64,000 bases of DNA, taken from NCBI RefSeq assembly GCF_003050905.1, contig NZ_QAOT01000001.1. The stretch is one strand, 5' to 3'. A program made the translations under genes and the position numbers. Origin of the DNA: Cereibacter_A azotoformans (GTDB lineage Bacteria > Pseudomonadota > Alphaproteobacteria > Rhodobacterales > Rhodobacteraceae). This document shows positions 1 through 8,980 of the stretch, one piece after another. A model generated the notes under the pieces. It did not search any database. It worked only from the letters and a program-made list of their open reading frames with translations, and was not told the DNA's origin. Within the stretch, counting starts at the first letter, position 1; every line of letters starts with the position of its first letter.

Positions 1-620
1 CAGACATAGAGGACGGGCTTGGCGGTCAGAAGCTGCAGCATCCGCCAGGCGCGCTGGTCGTCGGCCGAGACCGCCACCGTCCGGGCCGGCTTGCCCGCCT
101 CGAGCGCCGCCAGCGCGGCGCGCAGCAGGCGGTCCTGATCGGCGGCCTCCTTGTCGCCGCCCTTGAGCTTGCGCGAGAGGTTCGACAGCCGCCGCTCGAT
201 CGAATCCATGTCGGCGAGCATCAGCTCGGTCTCGATCGTCTCGGCATCGGCCACGGGGTCGATACGCCCCTCGACATGGGTGATGTCGCCGTCCTCGAAG
301 CAGCGCAGCACATGGGCGATGGCGTCGCATTCGCGGATGTTGGCGAGGAACTGGTTGCCAAGGCCCTCGCCCCTCGAGGCGCCGCGGACGAGGCCCGCGA
401 TATCGACGAAGGTCATGCGCGTCGGGATGATCTGCCTGGAGCCCGCGATCTTCGCGAGAATGTCGAGCCGCGCGTCGGGAACGGCGACCTCGCCCACGTT
501 GGGCTCGATGGTGCAGAAGGGAAAGTTGGCCGCCTGCGCGGCGGCGGTGCGGGTGAGGGCGTTGAAGAGCGTGGATTTGCCCACGTTCGGCAAGCCGACG
601 ATCCCCATGCGGAAGCCCAT
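1..620 (-). CDS. ychF: YchF/EngD-type redox-regulated ATPase (3' end outside window)
   Basis: This is a translation-associated P-loop NTPase of the Obg/YchF family, which binds ATP rather than GTP and contacts the 70S ribosome. The start MGFRMGIVGLPNVGKST carries the G1 loop (GLPNVGKST) within the first 20 residues, followed by the NFPFCTIEPNVG switch I region and DIAGLVRGAS as the G3 motif. These match YchF rather than Obg. An AAGGAG ribosome site lies 5 nt before the ATG. The gene runs off the left edge after about 206 codons, so the coiled-coil and C-terminal TGS domains are not visible. It diverges from trpA across about 270 bp. Confidence 0.95.
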   Translation of the reverse strand, partial: MGFRMGIVGLPNVGKSTLFNALTRTAAAQAANFPFCTIEPNVGEVAVPDARLDILAKIAGSRQIIPTRMTFVDIAGLVRGASRGEGLGNQFLANIRECDAIAHVLRCFEDGDITHVEGRIDPVADAETIETELMLADMDSIERRLSNLSRKLKGGDKEAADQDRLLRAALAALEAGKPARTVAVSADDQRAWRMLQLLTAKPVLYV

Positions 621-889
621 GATCCACTCCTTGAAAGCTCTGCCGCTTCATAGGGAAGCGCCCCATCCAAGGCAAGCGGGCGGCGGAGGGCATGGAGCGC
701 CTGCCCGGCCGCGGCCGCGAGGCGACGGCCGGGGGCTCGGCGGCGAGCGCGCGGGCTTGCGCGAAGGGGAATGGAACCAGCCGGTGCGCCGGCGGCCGAA
801 CGATCCGGGAGGGGGGCGCGCCCTTCCGCCCATTGATTTTCCCGCGCCGGTGACGCAAACCGGCAGCCGACACGGGCGAGGGCAGGGCA

Positions 890-1681
890 ATGACGCGGAT
901 CGATGACACCTTCCGGCGGCTTCGGGCCGAGGGGAAGAAGGCCTTCGTGGCCTATATCATGGCGGGCGATCCCGATCTCGAGACCTCGCTCGAGGTGATG
1001 AAGGGCCTGCCCGGCGCGGGCGTGGACATCATCGAGCTGGGCATGCCCTTTACCGATCCGATGGCGGACGGGCCGACGATCCAGACGGCGGGGCAGCGCG
1101 CGCTCGAGGGTGGGCAGACGCTGGCAAGGACGCTCGCGATGGTGCGGGAGTTCCGCAGGGGCGATGCTTCGACCCCGATCGTCATGATGGGATACTACAA
1201 CCCGATCCATGCGCGCGGCGTGGACCGCTTTGTGGCCGAGGCGCAGGAGGCCGGGATCGACGGGCTGATCGTGGTGGACCTGCCGCCCGAGGAGGATGCC
1301 GAGCTGTGCCTGCCCGCTCAGGCGGCGGGGCTGAACTTCATCCGGCTGGCCACCCCCACGACCGACGACCGCCGCCTGCCCAAGGTGCTGCAGAACACGT
1401 CGGGCTTCGTCTATTACGTCTCGATCACCGGGATCACCGGGGCGGCCGCCGCGCAGGCGGTGGATGTGGCGCCCGAGGTGGCGCGGCTGAAGGCGGCGAC
1501 GGACCTGCCGGTGATCGTGGGATTCGGCATCACCTCGCCCGAGGCGGCGCGGGACATCGCGGGCGTGGCCGACGGCTGCGTGGTTGGCTCGGCGATCGTG
1601 AAGCTCGTGGCGGAGGGCCGTCCGGTCGCGGAGGTGCTGGACCGGGTGGCGGCGCTGGCGGCCGGCGCTCACGCCGCCTGA
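890..1681 (+). CDS. trpA: Tryptophan synthase alpha chain
   Basis: TrpA cleaves indole-3-glycerol phosphate to indole, which passes by tunnel to TrpB. The 263-residue protein has the usual length and TIM-barrel motifs. The catalytic Glu is in DIIELGMPFTDPMADGP (about residues 47-63), and the active-site Asp is in GLIVVDLPPEE. The phosphate loop GFGI and the conserved VGSAIV segment lie near the C-terminus. It stands alone here, with trpB not adjacent; split trp genes are usual in alphaproteobacteria. A strong hairpin follows the stop codon. Confidence 0.97.
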   Translation: MTRIDDTFRRLRAEGKKAFVAYIMAGDPDLETSLEVMKGLPGAGVDIIELGMPFTDPMADGPTIQTAGQRALEGGQTLARTLAMVREFRRGDASTPIVMMGYYNPIHARGVDRFVAEAQEAGIDGLIVVDLPPEEDAELCLPAQAAGLNFIRLATPTTDDRRLPKVLQNTSGFVYYVSITGITGAAAAQAVDVAPEVARLKAATDLPVIVGFGITSPEAARDIAGVADGCVVGSAIVKLVAEGRPVAEVLDRVAALAAGAHAA

Positions 1682-1703
1682 CGGGGAAACGGCCGGGGGA
1701 GGT

Positions 1704-1738
1704 GCCGTCGCCGGGGGCATCGAACCCCCGCCGACGGC
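1704..1738 (+). terminator. GC-rich hairpin downstream of trpA
   Basis: Two 14-nt arms (1704-1717 and 1725-1738) pair with one mismatch around a 7-nt loop, 22 bp after the trpA stop codon. There is no T-tract, so it is a stem of the kind often seen at gene ends in high-GC genomes rather than a textbook intrinsic terminator. On the reverse strand it looks superficially like a tRNA T-arm. Confidence 0.5.
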
Positions 1739-1908
1739 GTTGCCACGGAACGAGCGGACGCGGTCTCTCTGGCGGCCATCCGCGCCCGCCGGCCCCTGTC
1801 GGGATTTCGGCCCGCGGCGCGGGAGGTGCCTGTCGGCGCTGCATCATCCGTTGATCTGTTGCGGCATGGCCGGTAAGGAAACATGACCAGTTCCAGCCGG
1901 AGAGCACC

Positions 1909-3072
1909 ATGCCCGTCATCACCTGCATCGAGGATCTGAAGCGGATGCACCGCCGGCGCACGCCGCGCATGTTCTTCGACTATTGCGAGTCGGGCAGCTA
2001 CTCCGAGCAGACCTTCCGCGACAACTGCTCGGACTTCCAGAAGATCCGGCTCCGCCAGAAGGTCGCCGTGGACATGCTGGGCCGCTCGACCCGATCCACG
2101 ATGATCGGGCAGGAGGTGTCCATGCCGGTCGCGCTGGCCCCGGTCGGGCTGACCGGGATGCAATGCGCCGATGGCGAGATCAAGGCGGCCCGCGCGGCCG
2201 AGGCCTTCGGCGTGCCCTACACGCTGTCCACCATGTCGATCTGTTCGGTCGAGGACGTGGCGGCGGCCACCACGAAACCCTTCTGGTTCCAGCTTTACGT
2301 CATGAAGGACGAGGAGTTCGTCGATTCGATGCTCGAGCGGGCGAAGAAGGCGGGCTGCTCGGCGCTGGTGCTGACGCTCGACCTGCAGATCCTCGGCCAG
2401 CGTCACAAGGATCTGAAGAACGGCCTCTCGGCGCCGCCGAAGATGACGCTGCCGGTGATGATGGATCTGGCGACGAAATGGGGCTGGGGCCTCGAGATGC
2501 TGAAGACCCCGCGGCGCACCTTCGGCAACATCGTGGGTCATGCCAAGGGGGTGGGCGATACGACGAGCCTCGCAAGCTGGACCGCCGAGCAGTTCGATCC
2601 GCAGCTCGACTGGGGCAAGATCGCCCGGCTGCGCGACAAGTGGGGCGGCAAGCTGATCCTGAAGGGCATCCTCGACGAGGAGGATGCCCGCCGCGCCGCG
2701 GATTTCGGGGCCGAGGCGATCATCGTCTCGAACCACGGCGGGCGGCAGCTGGACGGGGCGTTGTCGTCGATCCGCATGCTGCCGCCGATCGTTCGGGCGG
2801 TGGGCGATCAGGTCGAGATCCACATGGACGGGGGCATCCGGTCGGGACAGGACGTGCTGAAGGCGCTCGCGATGGGGGCGAAGGGCACCTACATCGGCCG
2901 CTCCTACATCTATGGCCTCGGCGCGATGGGCGAGGCGGGCGTGCGGCGCGCGCTCGAGGTGATCTGGAAGGAACTGGACGTCTCGATGGCGCTGTGCGGC
3001 GAGAAGGACGTCAAGGCACTGGGGCCGCACAATCTGCTGGTGCCGCAGGACTTCGAGGGACGCTGGGCCTGA
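1909..3072 (+). CDS. lldD: FMN-dependent L-lactate dehydrogenase / alpha-hydroxy-acid oxidase
   Basis: This protein belongs to the FMN alpha-hydroxy-acid dehydrogenase family (LldD, glycolate oxidase, mandelate dehydrogenase), which oxidises 2-hydroxy acids to 2-keto acids. The 387 residues span one TIM barrel. The flavin/catalytic signature SNHGGRQLDGA lies near residue 275, with the active-site His. The opening ITCIEDLKRMHRRRTPRMFFDY and the FWFQLYVMKD segment resemble the membrane-associated L-lactate dehydrogenases. A GGAGAG ribosome site precedes the ATG. No lactate permease or LldR regulator is adjacent, so substrate choice within the family is inferred. Confidence 0.85.
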   Translation: MPVITCIEDLKRMHRRRTPRMFFDYCESGSYSEQTFRDNCSDFQKIRLRQKVAVDMLGRSTRSTMIGQEVSMPVALAPVGLTGMQCADGEIKAARAAEAFGVPYTLSTMSICSVEDVAAATTKPFWFQLYVMKDEEFVDSMLERAKKAGCSALVLTLDLQILGQRHKDLKNGLSAPPKMTLPVMMDLATKWGWGLEMLKTPRRTFGNIVGHAKGVGDTTSLASWTAEQFDPQLDWGKIARLRDKWGGKLILKGILDEEDARRAADFGAEAIIVSNHGGRQLDGALSSIRMLPPIVRAVGDQVEIHMDGGIRSGQDVLKALAMGAKGTYIGRSYIYGLGAMGEAGVRRALEVIWKELDVSMALCGEKDVKALGPHNLLVPQDFEGRWA

Positions 3073-3208
3073 GCCCCGGCCGGAGCGCCGCCGGATGCGT
3101 GGAATCCGCACGCGGGGCCTTTCCTTCCGGGCGAGGATCGTCTAAGGCGGCGCCTTGCGACCCCATGCACCCTTGGAGGATGGGGCGTTTCACATATGGA
3201 GAACCTCA

Positions 3209-3820
3209 ATGGCTGGTGAAATCCCGGATTTTCAGGCTGAGGTACGGACGGGGACAGGCAAGGGGGCCGCTCGTCAAGCTCGTCGTGAGGGCTACGTACC
3301 CGGCATCGTTTACGGCGGTGGGCAAGAGCCTCTGTCGATCAACGTCAAGTACAACGACCTGCTGAACCGGCTGAAGAAGGGCCGCTTCCTGCAGACGCTG
3401 TTCAACCTCAAGGTCGAAGGTCAGGAAGACGTCCGTGTGATCTGCCGCGGCGTGCAGCGCGACGTGGTCAAGGACCTGCCGACGCATGTCGATTTCATGC
3501 GCCTGCGCCGCACGAGCCGGATCAACCTGTTCATCCACGTCACCTTCGAGAACCACGACCAGGCCCCGGGCCTGAAGCGTGGCGGCACCCTGACGGTGGT
3601 GCGCCCCGAGGTGGAACTGGAAGTGACCGCGGGCGACATCCCCGATCACATCACCGTGGACCTGACCGGCAAGCAGATCGGCGATGTCATCCACATCCAG
3701 GACATCGCCCTGCCGGAAGGCGCGGTTCCGACGATCAACCGGAACTTCGTGATCGCCAACATCTCGGCGCCGTCGGGCCTGCGCTCGTCGGACAATGAGG
3801 AAGAAGCCGCCGAGGCCTGA
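3209..3820 (+). CDS. rplY: 50S ribosomal protein L25/general stress protein Ctc
   Basis: L25 binds 5S rRNA. At 203 residues this is the long CTC form: an N-terminal L25 domain (to about residue 95) with the RREGYVPGIVYGGG signature, then a C-terminal TL5/CTC beta domain ending in an acidic tail. The ATG at 3209 is chosen because a GGAG site lies just upstream and the product starts at the family's normal point; the reading frame is open further upstream but has no support. The gene is followed by pth, a very common rplY-pth pairing. Confidence 0.96.
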   Translation: MAGEIPDFQAEVRTGTGKGAARQARREGYVPGIVYGGGQEPLSINVKYNDLLNRLKKGRFLQTLFNLKVEGQEDVRVICRGVQRDVVKDLPTHVDFMRLRRTSRINLFIHVTFENHDQAPGLKRGGTLTVVRPEVELEVTAGDIPDHITVDLTGKQIGDVIHIQDIALPEGAVPTINRNFVIANISAPSGLRSSDNEEEAAEA

Positions 3821-3968
3821 GCCACGAGCGAGCGGATTGCGGGGGGGCGGGGGCAGGGTGCCTCCGCCCTTTGCGTTCCGGCCCATGCCCGTCGATGCGC
3901 GCGGCCCGAAGGGTTGCCGGACGGCCCCCGCGACCGTAAACAGGCCCGGTCCCGAAAGGAGCCTGCCC

Positions 3969-4646
3969 ATGAAGCTGTTCGTCGGTCTCGGCAATCCCGG
4001 TGCGCGCTATGCGGGCAACCGGCACAACATCGGCTACATGGCGGTCGAGGCCATCGCCTCGGCGCACGGGTTCGGTCCGTGGCGCTCGCGCTTTCAGGGC
4101 GTGACCTCGGAGGGGCGGCTGGGCGCCGAGCAGGTGCTGCTTCTGAAGCCCGAGACCTTCATGAACCTCTCGGGGCAGTCGGTGGGCGAGGCGATGCGCT
4201 TCTACAAGCTGTCCCCCGCCGATCTGACCGTCTTTCATGACGAGCTGGATCTCGCGCCGGGCAGGCTGCGCCTGAAGCAGGGCGGGGGGCACGCGGGTCA
4301 CAACGGGCTGCGCTCGATCCATGCCCATGTCGGCGAGGCCTACGGCCGGGTGCGGCTGGGGATCGGCCATCCGGGGCACAAGGATGCGGTCGCCTCCTAT
4401 GTGCTGAACGATTTCGCCAAGGCCGATCAGGGCTGGCTCGAGGATCTTCTGCGCGGGATCGCCGACGGCGCCGAGGCGCTGGCGCGGGGGGACGGGGCGC
4501 GGTTCCAGAACGCCGTGGCCTTGCGGATGCAGCCGCCGAAGCCCGAGAAGCCGAAGGGCGAGGCGAAGGCCGCCGCCCCCGAGGCGCCCGAAGCCGCCCC
4601 CGACACGCGCAGCGCGCTGCAAAGGCTGGCCGACCGTTTCCGCTGA
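3969..4646 (+). CDS. pth: Peptidyl-tRNA hydrolase
   Basis: Pth frees tRNA from peptidyl-tRNAs dropped by ribosomes. The N-terminus MKLFVGLGNPGARY is diagnostic, with substrate Asn9 and catalytic His19 (RHNIG). The catalytic Asp is in FHDELDL, and the GGGHAGHNGLRS motif follows. The core ends at about residue 190. A roughly 35-residue Pro/Ala/Lys-rich tail follows (PPKPEKPKGEAKAAAPEAPE), giving 225 residues against about 195 in E. coli; such tails are common in Rhodobacterales. A GAAAGGAG site precedes the ATG. It ends 9 nt from the convergent nadK stop codon. Confidence 0.96.
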   Translation: MKLFVGLGNPGARYAGNRHNIGYMAVEAIASAHGFGPWRSRFQGVTSEGRLGAEQVLLLKPETFMNLSGQSVGEAMRFYKLSPADLTVFHDELDLAPGRLRLKQGGGHAGHNGLRSIHAHVGEAYGRVRLGIGHPGHKDAVASYVLNDFAKADQGWLEDLLRGIADGAEALARGDGARFQNAVALRMQPPKPEKPKGEAKAAAPEAPEAAPDTRSALQRLADRFR

Positions 4647-4655
4647 GGCCGGGCG

Positions 4656-5420
4656 CTAGACGAACTGCTCGCGGATCAGCCGCTCCTCGAGCCCGTGGCC
4701 GGGGTCGAACAGCAGCCGGTGCCGGATCGCCGGCTCGCTGCGCACCTCGACCGAGACCACATCGCGCACCGAGCGGCCGTCGGCATCCGCCATCACCGGC
4801 CGCTTCCGCGCATCGATCACGTCAAAACGCACGGTCGCCGTCTTGGGCAGCAGCGCCCCGCGCCAGCGGCGCGGCCGGAAGGGCGCGATGGCGGTCAACG
4901 CCAGCACGTCGGCGCCGATCGGCAGGATCGGCCCGTGCGCCGAGTAGTTGTAGGCCGTCGAGCCCGCGGGCGTGCAGACCAGCGCGCCGTCGCAGACCAG
5001 CTCTTCCATCCGCACCTTGCCATCGACCGAGATCTTCAGCCACGCCGCCTGCGGCCCGGCCCGCAGCAGCGAGACCTCGTTGATCGCGATCCGGTGGAAG
5101 ACCTCGCCCGCCTCGGTGACGGCGGTCATGACGAGCGGGTTGAGGATCTCTTCCTCGGCCTCGGCCAGCCGCTCGCGCAGGCCGTCTCCGGCATAGCCGT
5201 TCATCAGGAAGCCGACCGTGCCGCGGTTCATGCCATAGACCGGGATGTCGAGGCTCTGCGTCTCGTGCAGCGTCTGAAGCATGAAGCCGTCGCCGCCAAG
5301 CGCCACGATCACCTCGGCCTCCGGCAGGGGGCACTGGCCATATCGGGCCTCCATCGCCACCAGCGCCTCCTGCGCGACGGGGGCCGGGCTCGCCACGAAT
5401 CCGATGCGCTGTGGCGTCAT
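4656..5420 (-). CDS. nadK: NAD kinase
   Basis: This enzyme phosphorylates NAD+ to NADP+. The 254-residue protein starts at MTPQRIGFVASPA. It has the GGDG phosphate motif in the alphaproteobacterial form VALGGDGFMLQTL, an INEVSLLR segment, and the glycine-rich TPAGSTAYNYSAHGPILP motif that binds NAD. The ATG at 5420 is preceded by a GGAG-like site. The reading frame continues upstream, but the extra residues have no family resemblance. It is divergent from glyA across 166 bp. Confidence 0.93.
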   Translation of the reverse strand: MTPQRIGFVASPAPVAQEALVAMEARYGQCPLPEAEVIVALGGDGFMLQTLHETQSLDIPVYGMNRGTVGFLMNGYAGDGLRERLAEAEEEILNPLVMTAVTEAGEVFHRIAINEVSLLRAGPQAAWLKISVDGKVRMEELVCDGALVCTPAGSTAYNYSAHGPILPIGADVLALTAIAPFRPRRWRGALLPKTATVRFDVIDARKRPVMADADGRSVRDVVSVEVRSEPAIRHRLLFDPGHGLEERLIREQFV

Positions 5421-5586
5421 GTCCCCCTCCGGCTGCCGTGGCGGCCAGTGTTGGACCCGGCGTGCGGCAAACTCAACCCCTCGCGCGCCACCGCTTCGCG
5501 CAATCCCGGCCATGCGTCGTTTTCCTGACTTTCTGTCGCGGCTTCGATGTTCTAAATGGGCGCAACCCTTTCCACAGGAGACGCCC

Positions 5587-6882
5587 ATGAACGCCCCGCA
5601 CCGCGACGACGGCTTCTTTACCGAAAGCCTGTCCTCCCGTGACCCCGAGCTTTTCGCCTCGATCACCGGCGAGCTTGGCCGGCAGCGCGACGAGATCGAA
5701 CTGATCGCCTCGGAGAACATCGTGAGCCGCGCCGTGATGGAGGCGCAGGGCTCGGTCATGACCAACAAATACGCCGAGGGCTACCCGGGCAAGCGCTACT
5801 ACGGCGGCTGCGATTATGTGGACGTCGCCGAGACGCTGGCCATCGAGCGGGCGAAGCAGCTCTTTGGCTGCGCCTTTGCCAACGTCCAGCCCAACTCGGG
5901 CAGCCAGGCCAACCAGGGCGTGTTCCAGGCGCTGATCAAGCCGGGCGACACGATCCTCGGGATGGAGCTGGCCTCGGGCGGGCACCTGACGCATGGGGCG
6001 GCGCCGAACCAGTCGGGCAAGTGGTTCCATGCGGTCCAATATGGCGTGCGCCAGCAGGACCAGCGGATCGACTATGATCAGGTCGCGGCGCTGGCCCGCG
6101 AGCACAAGCCCCGGCTCATCATCGCCGGCGGCTCGGCCATCCCGCGCCAGATCGATTTCGCGAAGTTCCGCGCCATTGCCGATGAAGTCGGCGCCTGGCT
6201 CATGGTGGACATGGCGCATTTTGCGGGCCTCGTCGCGGGCGGCGCGCATCCCTCGCCCTTCCCCTACGCCGATGTGGCCACCACCACGACGCACAAGACC
6301 CTGCGCGGCCCGCGCGGCGGCATGATCCTCACGAACAACGAGGAGATCGCGAAGAAGGTCAATTCGGCGATCTTCCCCGGCATCCAGGGCGGCCCGCTGA
6401 TGCATGTGATCGCCGCGAAGGCCGTGGCCTTCGGCGAGGCGCTGCGCCCCGAGTTCAAGGCCTATGCCGCGCAGGTCGTGAAGAACGCGCAGGCGCTGGC
6501 GGACGAGCTGATGAAGGGCGGGCTCGACATCGTGACGGGCGGCACGGACACCCATGTGATGCTCGTGGACCTGCGCCCGAAGGGCGTGAAGGGCAACGCG
6601 ACCGAAAAGGCGCTGGGCCGCGCGCACATCACCTGCAACAAGAACGGCATCCCGTTCGACCCCGAGAAGCCGATGGTGACCTCGGGCGTCCGCCTCGGCA
6701 CCCCGGCCGGCACCACCCGCGGCTTCGGCGAGGAGGAGTTCCGCGAGATCGGCCGCCTGATCGTCGAGGTGGTGGACGGGCTCGCCGCCCATGGCGAAGA
6801 GGGCAATGCCGCGGTCGAGGAGGCCGTCAAGGCCAAGGTTGCGGCGCTCTGCGCCCGCTTCCCGCTCTACCCGACGCTCTGA
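5587..6882 (+). CDS. glyA: Serine hydroxymethyltransferase
   Basis: GlyA is a PLP enzyme interconverting serine plus tetrahydrofolate with glycine plus methylene-THF, the main one-carbon source. The 431 residues match the family length. LIASENIVS, KYAEGYPGKRYYGG and the PLP-lysine motif TTTHKTLRGPRGG (Lys237) are intact. An AGGAG site lies 7 nt before the ATG, which follows an A/T-richer promoter-like stretch at 5518-5560. Besides housekeeping, this enzyme can feed bacteriochlorophyll glycine demand, but nothing here shows dedicated control. Confidence 0.98.
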   Translation: MNAPHRDDGFFTESLSSRDPELFASITGELGRQRDEIELIASENIVSRAVMEAQGSVMTNKYAEGYPGKRYYGGCDYVDVAETLAIERAKQLFGCAFANVQPNSGSQANQGVFQALIKPGDTILGMELASGGHLTHGAAPNQSGKWFHAVQYGVRQQDQRIDYDQVAALAREHKPRLIIAGGSAIPRQIDFAKFRAIADEVGAWLMVDMAHFAGLVAGGAHPSPFPYADVATTTTHKTLRGPRGGMILTNNEEIAKKVNSAIFPGIQGGPLMHVIAAKAVAFGEALRPEFKAYAAQVVKNAQALADELMKGGLDIVTGGTDTHVMLVDLRPKGVKGNATEKALGRAHITCNKNGIPFDPEKPMVTSGVRLGTPAGTTRGFGEEEFREIGRLIVEVVDGLAAHGEEGNAAVEEAVKAKVAALCARFPLYPTL

Positions 6883-6891
6883 GACCGGCGT

Positions 6892-6918
6892 GGCGCGCGC
6901 TCGTGCAGGGCGCGCGCC
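6892..6918. terminator. Hairpin between convergent glyA and hypothetical gene
   Basis: A perfect 9-bp GC stem (6892-6900 with 6910-6918) and 9-nt loop fills the 39-bp gap between two convergent genes. It is symmetric and so could end transcription in both directions. There is no T-run. Confidence 0.5.
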
Positions 6919-6921
6919 CCG

Positions 6922-7299
6922 TCAGATCAGGCCGCGCAGGCGCGCCACGGCGAAGGCCGCACCTCCGGCCAGCAGGCCCGCCGCCGCCACGACCCGAACC
7001 AACGCCAGCACCCGACCCATGATCCGCGTCCGGGCATCGATCGATACGAGATGCCGCACGCAGAGGTCATAGTCGGCCGAGACCTTCTCGAAATCCATCT
7101 GCATGAGCAGCCGCGGATCGCGCGCCATCTCGCCCGCCCGCGCCAGATCCCGTGCCGCGGCCCGCACCCGGCGGGGCAGGCGGCCCGCCCCGCGCTTCAA
7201 CTTGGCCGTCAGGCCCTGCCCGCGCACATGGAGCCGCTCCTCCATCAGGGCCGCCACACGATCCACCATCTGCCTGATCGCCAAAGCACTCATGCTCAT
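6922..7299 (-). CDS. Small protein with C-terminal membrane segment, function unknown
   Basis: I do not recognise this 125-residue protein. It is strongly basic in the middle (KLKRGAGRLPRRVRAAARD, about residues 33-51). It ends in one hydrophobic helix (about residues 100-121, VLALVRVVAAAGLLAGGAAF) followed by RLRGLI, so it is likely tail-anchored in the inner membrane with its basic domain in the cytoplasm. Two nearby ATG codons (MSMS) leave the exact start uncertain by two residues. It is convergent with glyA and divergent from the downstream hydrolase, so it is probably monocistronic. Confidence 0.65.
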   Translation of the reverse strand: MSMSALAIRQMVDRVAALMEERLHVRGQGLTAKLKRGAGRLPRRVRAAARDLARAGEMARDPRLLMQMDFEKVSADYDLCVRHLVSIDARTRIMGRVLALVRVVAAAGLLAGGAAFAVARLRGLI

Positions 7300-7386
7300 C
7301 CCTCTGCCACGGCGCCAGATTAGGAAGCGGAACCGGAGCGATCAACCGCTCTGGAAGGCGGTGCGGCAACGGGCTAGAACCGCCCC

Positions 7387-8157
7387 ATGCTGAACATGAC
7401 CCTCTACCGGGCGGAGCAGCCGTCCGACGCACCGCCGCTTCTGATCGCGCATGGGCTCTTTGGCTCGGCGCGGAACTGGGGCGTGATCTGCCGCCGCCTT
7501 GCCGAGACGCGCAAGGTGATCGCCGTGGACATGCGCAATCATGGCGACAGTCCCTGGACCGAGACCCACCGCTATCCCGACATGGCCGCCGACCTCGCCG
7601 AGGTGATCCGGGCGCAGGGCGGGCAGGCGGATGTGCTGGGGCATTCCATGGGCGGCAAGGCCGCGATGATGCTTGCGCTGACCGAACCCGAACGGGTGCG
7701 GCGGCTGGTGGTGGCCGATGTGGCGCCGGTGGCCTATGACCATGACCAGACGCGCAACGTGGATGTGATGCGCGGGCTCGATCCGGCGACGGTCGCGACG
7801 CGGGGCGACGCCGACCGCAAGCTGGCCGAGGTGCTGCCCGACGCGGGCCTGCGCGCCTTCTTCCTGCAATCGCTGGATCTGAAATCCGACCCGCCGCGCT
7901 GGCGGCTGAACCTCGACCTGCTGGCCGCCGAGATGCCCCATATCGTCGGCTGGCCCGCGGTCGAGGGCCGGTTCGAGGGGCCGACGCTGTTCCTGACCGG
8001 CGAACTCTCGACCTATGTCCGGCCCGAGCATCGCGAGACGATCCTGCGGCTCTTCCCCGCCGCGCGCTTTGCCGAGCTGAAGGGGGCGGGGCACTGGCTT
8101 CACGCCGAGAAGCCCCGCGCGTTCGAGGATACGGTCCGGGTGTTCCTCGACGCCTGA
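7387..8157 (+). CDS. Alpha/beta-fold hydrolase (YbfF-like esterase)
   Basis: This is a 256-residue cytosolic alpha/beta hydrolase. The oxyanion region is LLIAHGLFGSARNWG (residues 19-33), and MRNHGDSPW follows. The nucleophile elbow is GHSMGGKAAM, with Ser in the canonical GxSxG. The C-terminal catalytic His is in GAGHWLHAEKP. The NHGDSPW and GHSMGGK combination is typical of the YbfF/ABHD11 acyl-ester hydrolase subgroup. The natural substrate is unknown. It is a single gene, closed by a palindromic terminator shared with the convergent cytochrome b561 gene. Confidence 0.85.
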   Translation: MLNMTLYRAEQPSDAPPLLIAHGLFGSARNWGVICRRLAETRKVIAVDMRNHGDSPWTETHRYPDMAADLAEVIRAQGGQADVLGHSMGGKAAMMLALTEPERVRRLVVADVAPVAYDHDQTRNVDVMRGLDPATVATRGDADRKLAEVLPDAGLRAFFLQSLDLKSDPPRWRLNLDLLAAEMPHIVGWPAVEGRFEGPTLFLTGELSTYVRPEHRETILRLFPAARFAELKGAGHWLHAEKPRAFEDTVRVFLDA

Positions 8158-8164
8158 AGGCCGC

Positions 8165-8188
8165 GGGGCGGGCCGGCCGGCCCGCCCC
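8165..8188. terminator. Perfect 24-nt palindrome between convergent genes
   Basis: The 38-bp gap between the hydrolase and cytochrome b561 stop codons contains a perfect 10-bp GC stem around GGCC. It reads the same on both strands and fits a bidirectional terminator. Confidence 0.6.
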
Positions 8189-8195
8189 CGCAGGA

Positions 8196-8705
8196 TCAGT
8201 CGCGGATCTTCCGCATCCGCTCGAACGCGCCGTCGCGCAGCACGAACTGGTGGAAGAGCGAGATGCCGACATGCACCGCCACCACCAGGATCAGCAGGTA
8301 TTTCATGCTGGCATGGGCCGAGGCGGCGACCCCGTTGCCGTAGAACCAGCCAACCGCACCCAGAATGGGCATGGCGAGAATCGCGAGGTAGAGGAAGAAG
8401 GTCAGCTCGTGGGTGACGAAGGCCAGAAAGCCCTGCTCGGGGGTTTTCGGCTCGAAGGCGGGGGCCGGAACGCCGCGCGCAAAGCGCAGGCCCACACGCC
8501 AGCAGGCAAAAAGCAGCACCGCCATCCCGAGCACCACATGCACCCAAGCCAAGGCCGTCACGCCCTGTGGGCTGCCGGTCTGCATCCCCTCGAACACGGT
8601 CGCAATGGCAGGCCCGAGCAGGAACTGCACCACGATGAGCACCACCACCGCCCAATGCAGGATGACCTGCATCCTCGAATATCCTGCGGGTGCTTCCTTC
8701 TTCAT
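8196..8705 (-). CDS. Cytochrome b561 family membrane protein
   Basis: This 169-residue protein has four hydrophobic helices and the His pattern of bacterial cytochrome b561 (CybB): ILHW in helix 1, WVHVVLG in helix 2, VTHELTFF before helix 3, and VHVGISLFHQ in helix 4. These would ligate two b hemes in the inner membrane, moving electrons from the quinol pool; many homologues are superoxide:quinone oxidoreductases. The ATG at 8705 has AAGGAG 6 nt upstream. It lies 29 nt behind a small membrane-protein gene in the same direction, and a perfect FNR box precedes the pair. Confidence 0.9.
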   Translation of the reverse strand: MKKEAPAGYSRMQVILHWAVVVLIVVQFLLGPAIATVFEGMQTGSPQGVTALAWVHVVLGMAVLLFACWRVGLRFARGVPAPAFEPKTPEQGFLAFVTHELTFFLYLAILAMPILGAVGWFYGNGVAASAHASMKYLLILVVAVHVGISLFHQFVLRDGAFERMRKIRD

Positions 8706-8734
8706 CGCGATCTCCTTGTCTGGCTGGCCGGGAA

Positions 8735-8911
8735 TCAGGCGAGCTTGCGCGCGATGATGAAGCTCGCGGGGAGCGCCGCCACGAAGCCGATTGCCGCAGA
8801 GACCACGATCGGAGTGAGAGTGTCGTTCCCGGTCACGAGGGCGATCACGATGCAGATGCCCATGAGAGTGACGGAAATGAACGAGAACAGGATCATCATC
8901 AGGCGGGTCAT
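8735..8911 (-). CDS. 58-residue two-helix membrane protein, function unknown
   Basis: This small protein has two hydrophobic helices (about residues 5-27 and 34-53) joined by a short polar turn (GNDTLT), and ends RKLA. A GGAG site precedes the ATG. It is first in an apparent two-gene unit with cytochrome b561, and the shared upstream region carries a perfect FNR-type palindrome. A role with the b561 protein, or in low-oxygen membrane remodelling, is inference from context only. Confidence 0.7.
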   Translation of the reverse strand: MTRLMMILFSFISVTLMGICIVIALVTGNDTLTPIVVSAAIGFVAALPASFIIARKLA

Positions 8912-8980
8912 GGCGAGGATCTCCGGGGGAAGGGCCAACGTGTCCGCGGGCAGTCTGCCGCACAGGCCGTTCCGATCGCC

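Noticed and set aside
1704..1738. tRNA-like T-arm (GGGGGTTCGATGCCCCC on the minus strand)
   Set aside because: No cloverleaf can be drawn: no D-arm, anticodon arm or 7-bp acceptor pairing in the flanks. The long stem fits a gene-end hairpin.
1843..1856. FNR half-site TTGAT upstream of lldD
   Set aside because: The second half does not match ATCAA, so it is no better than chance.
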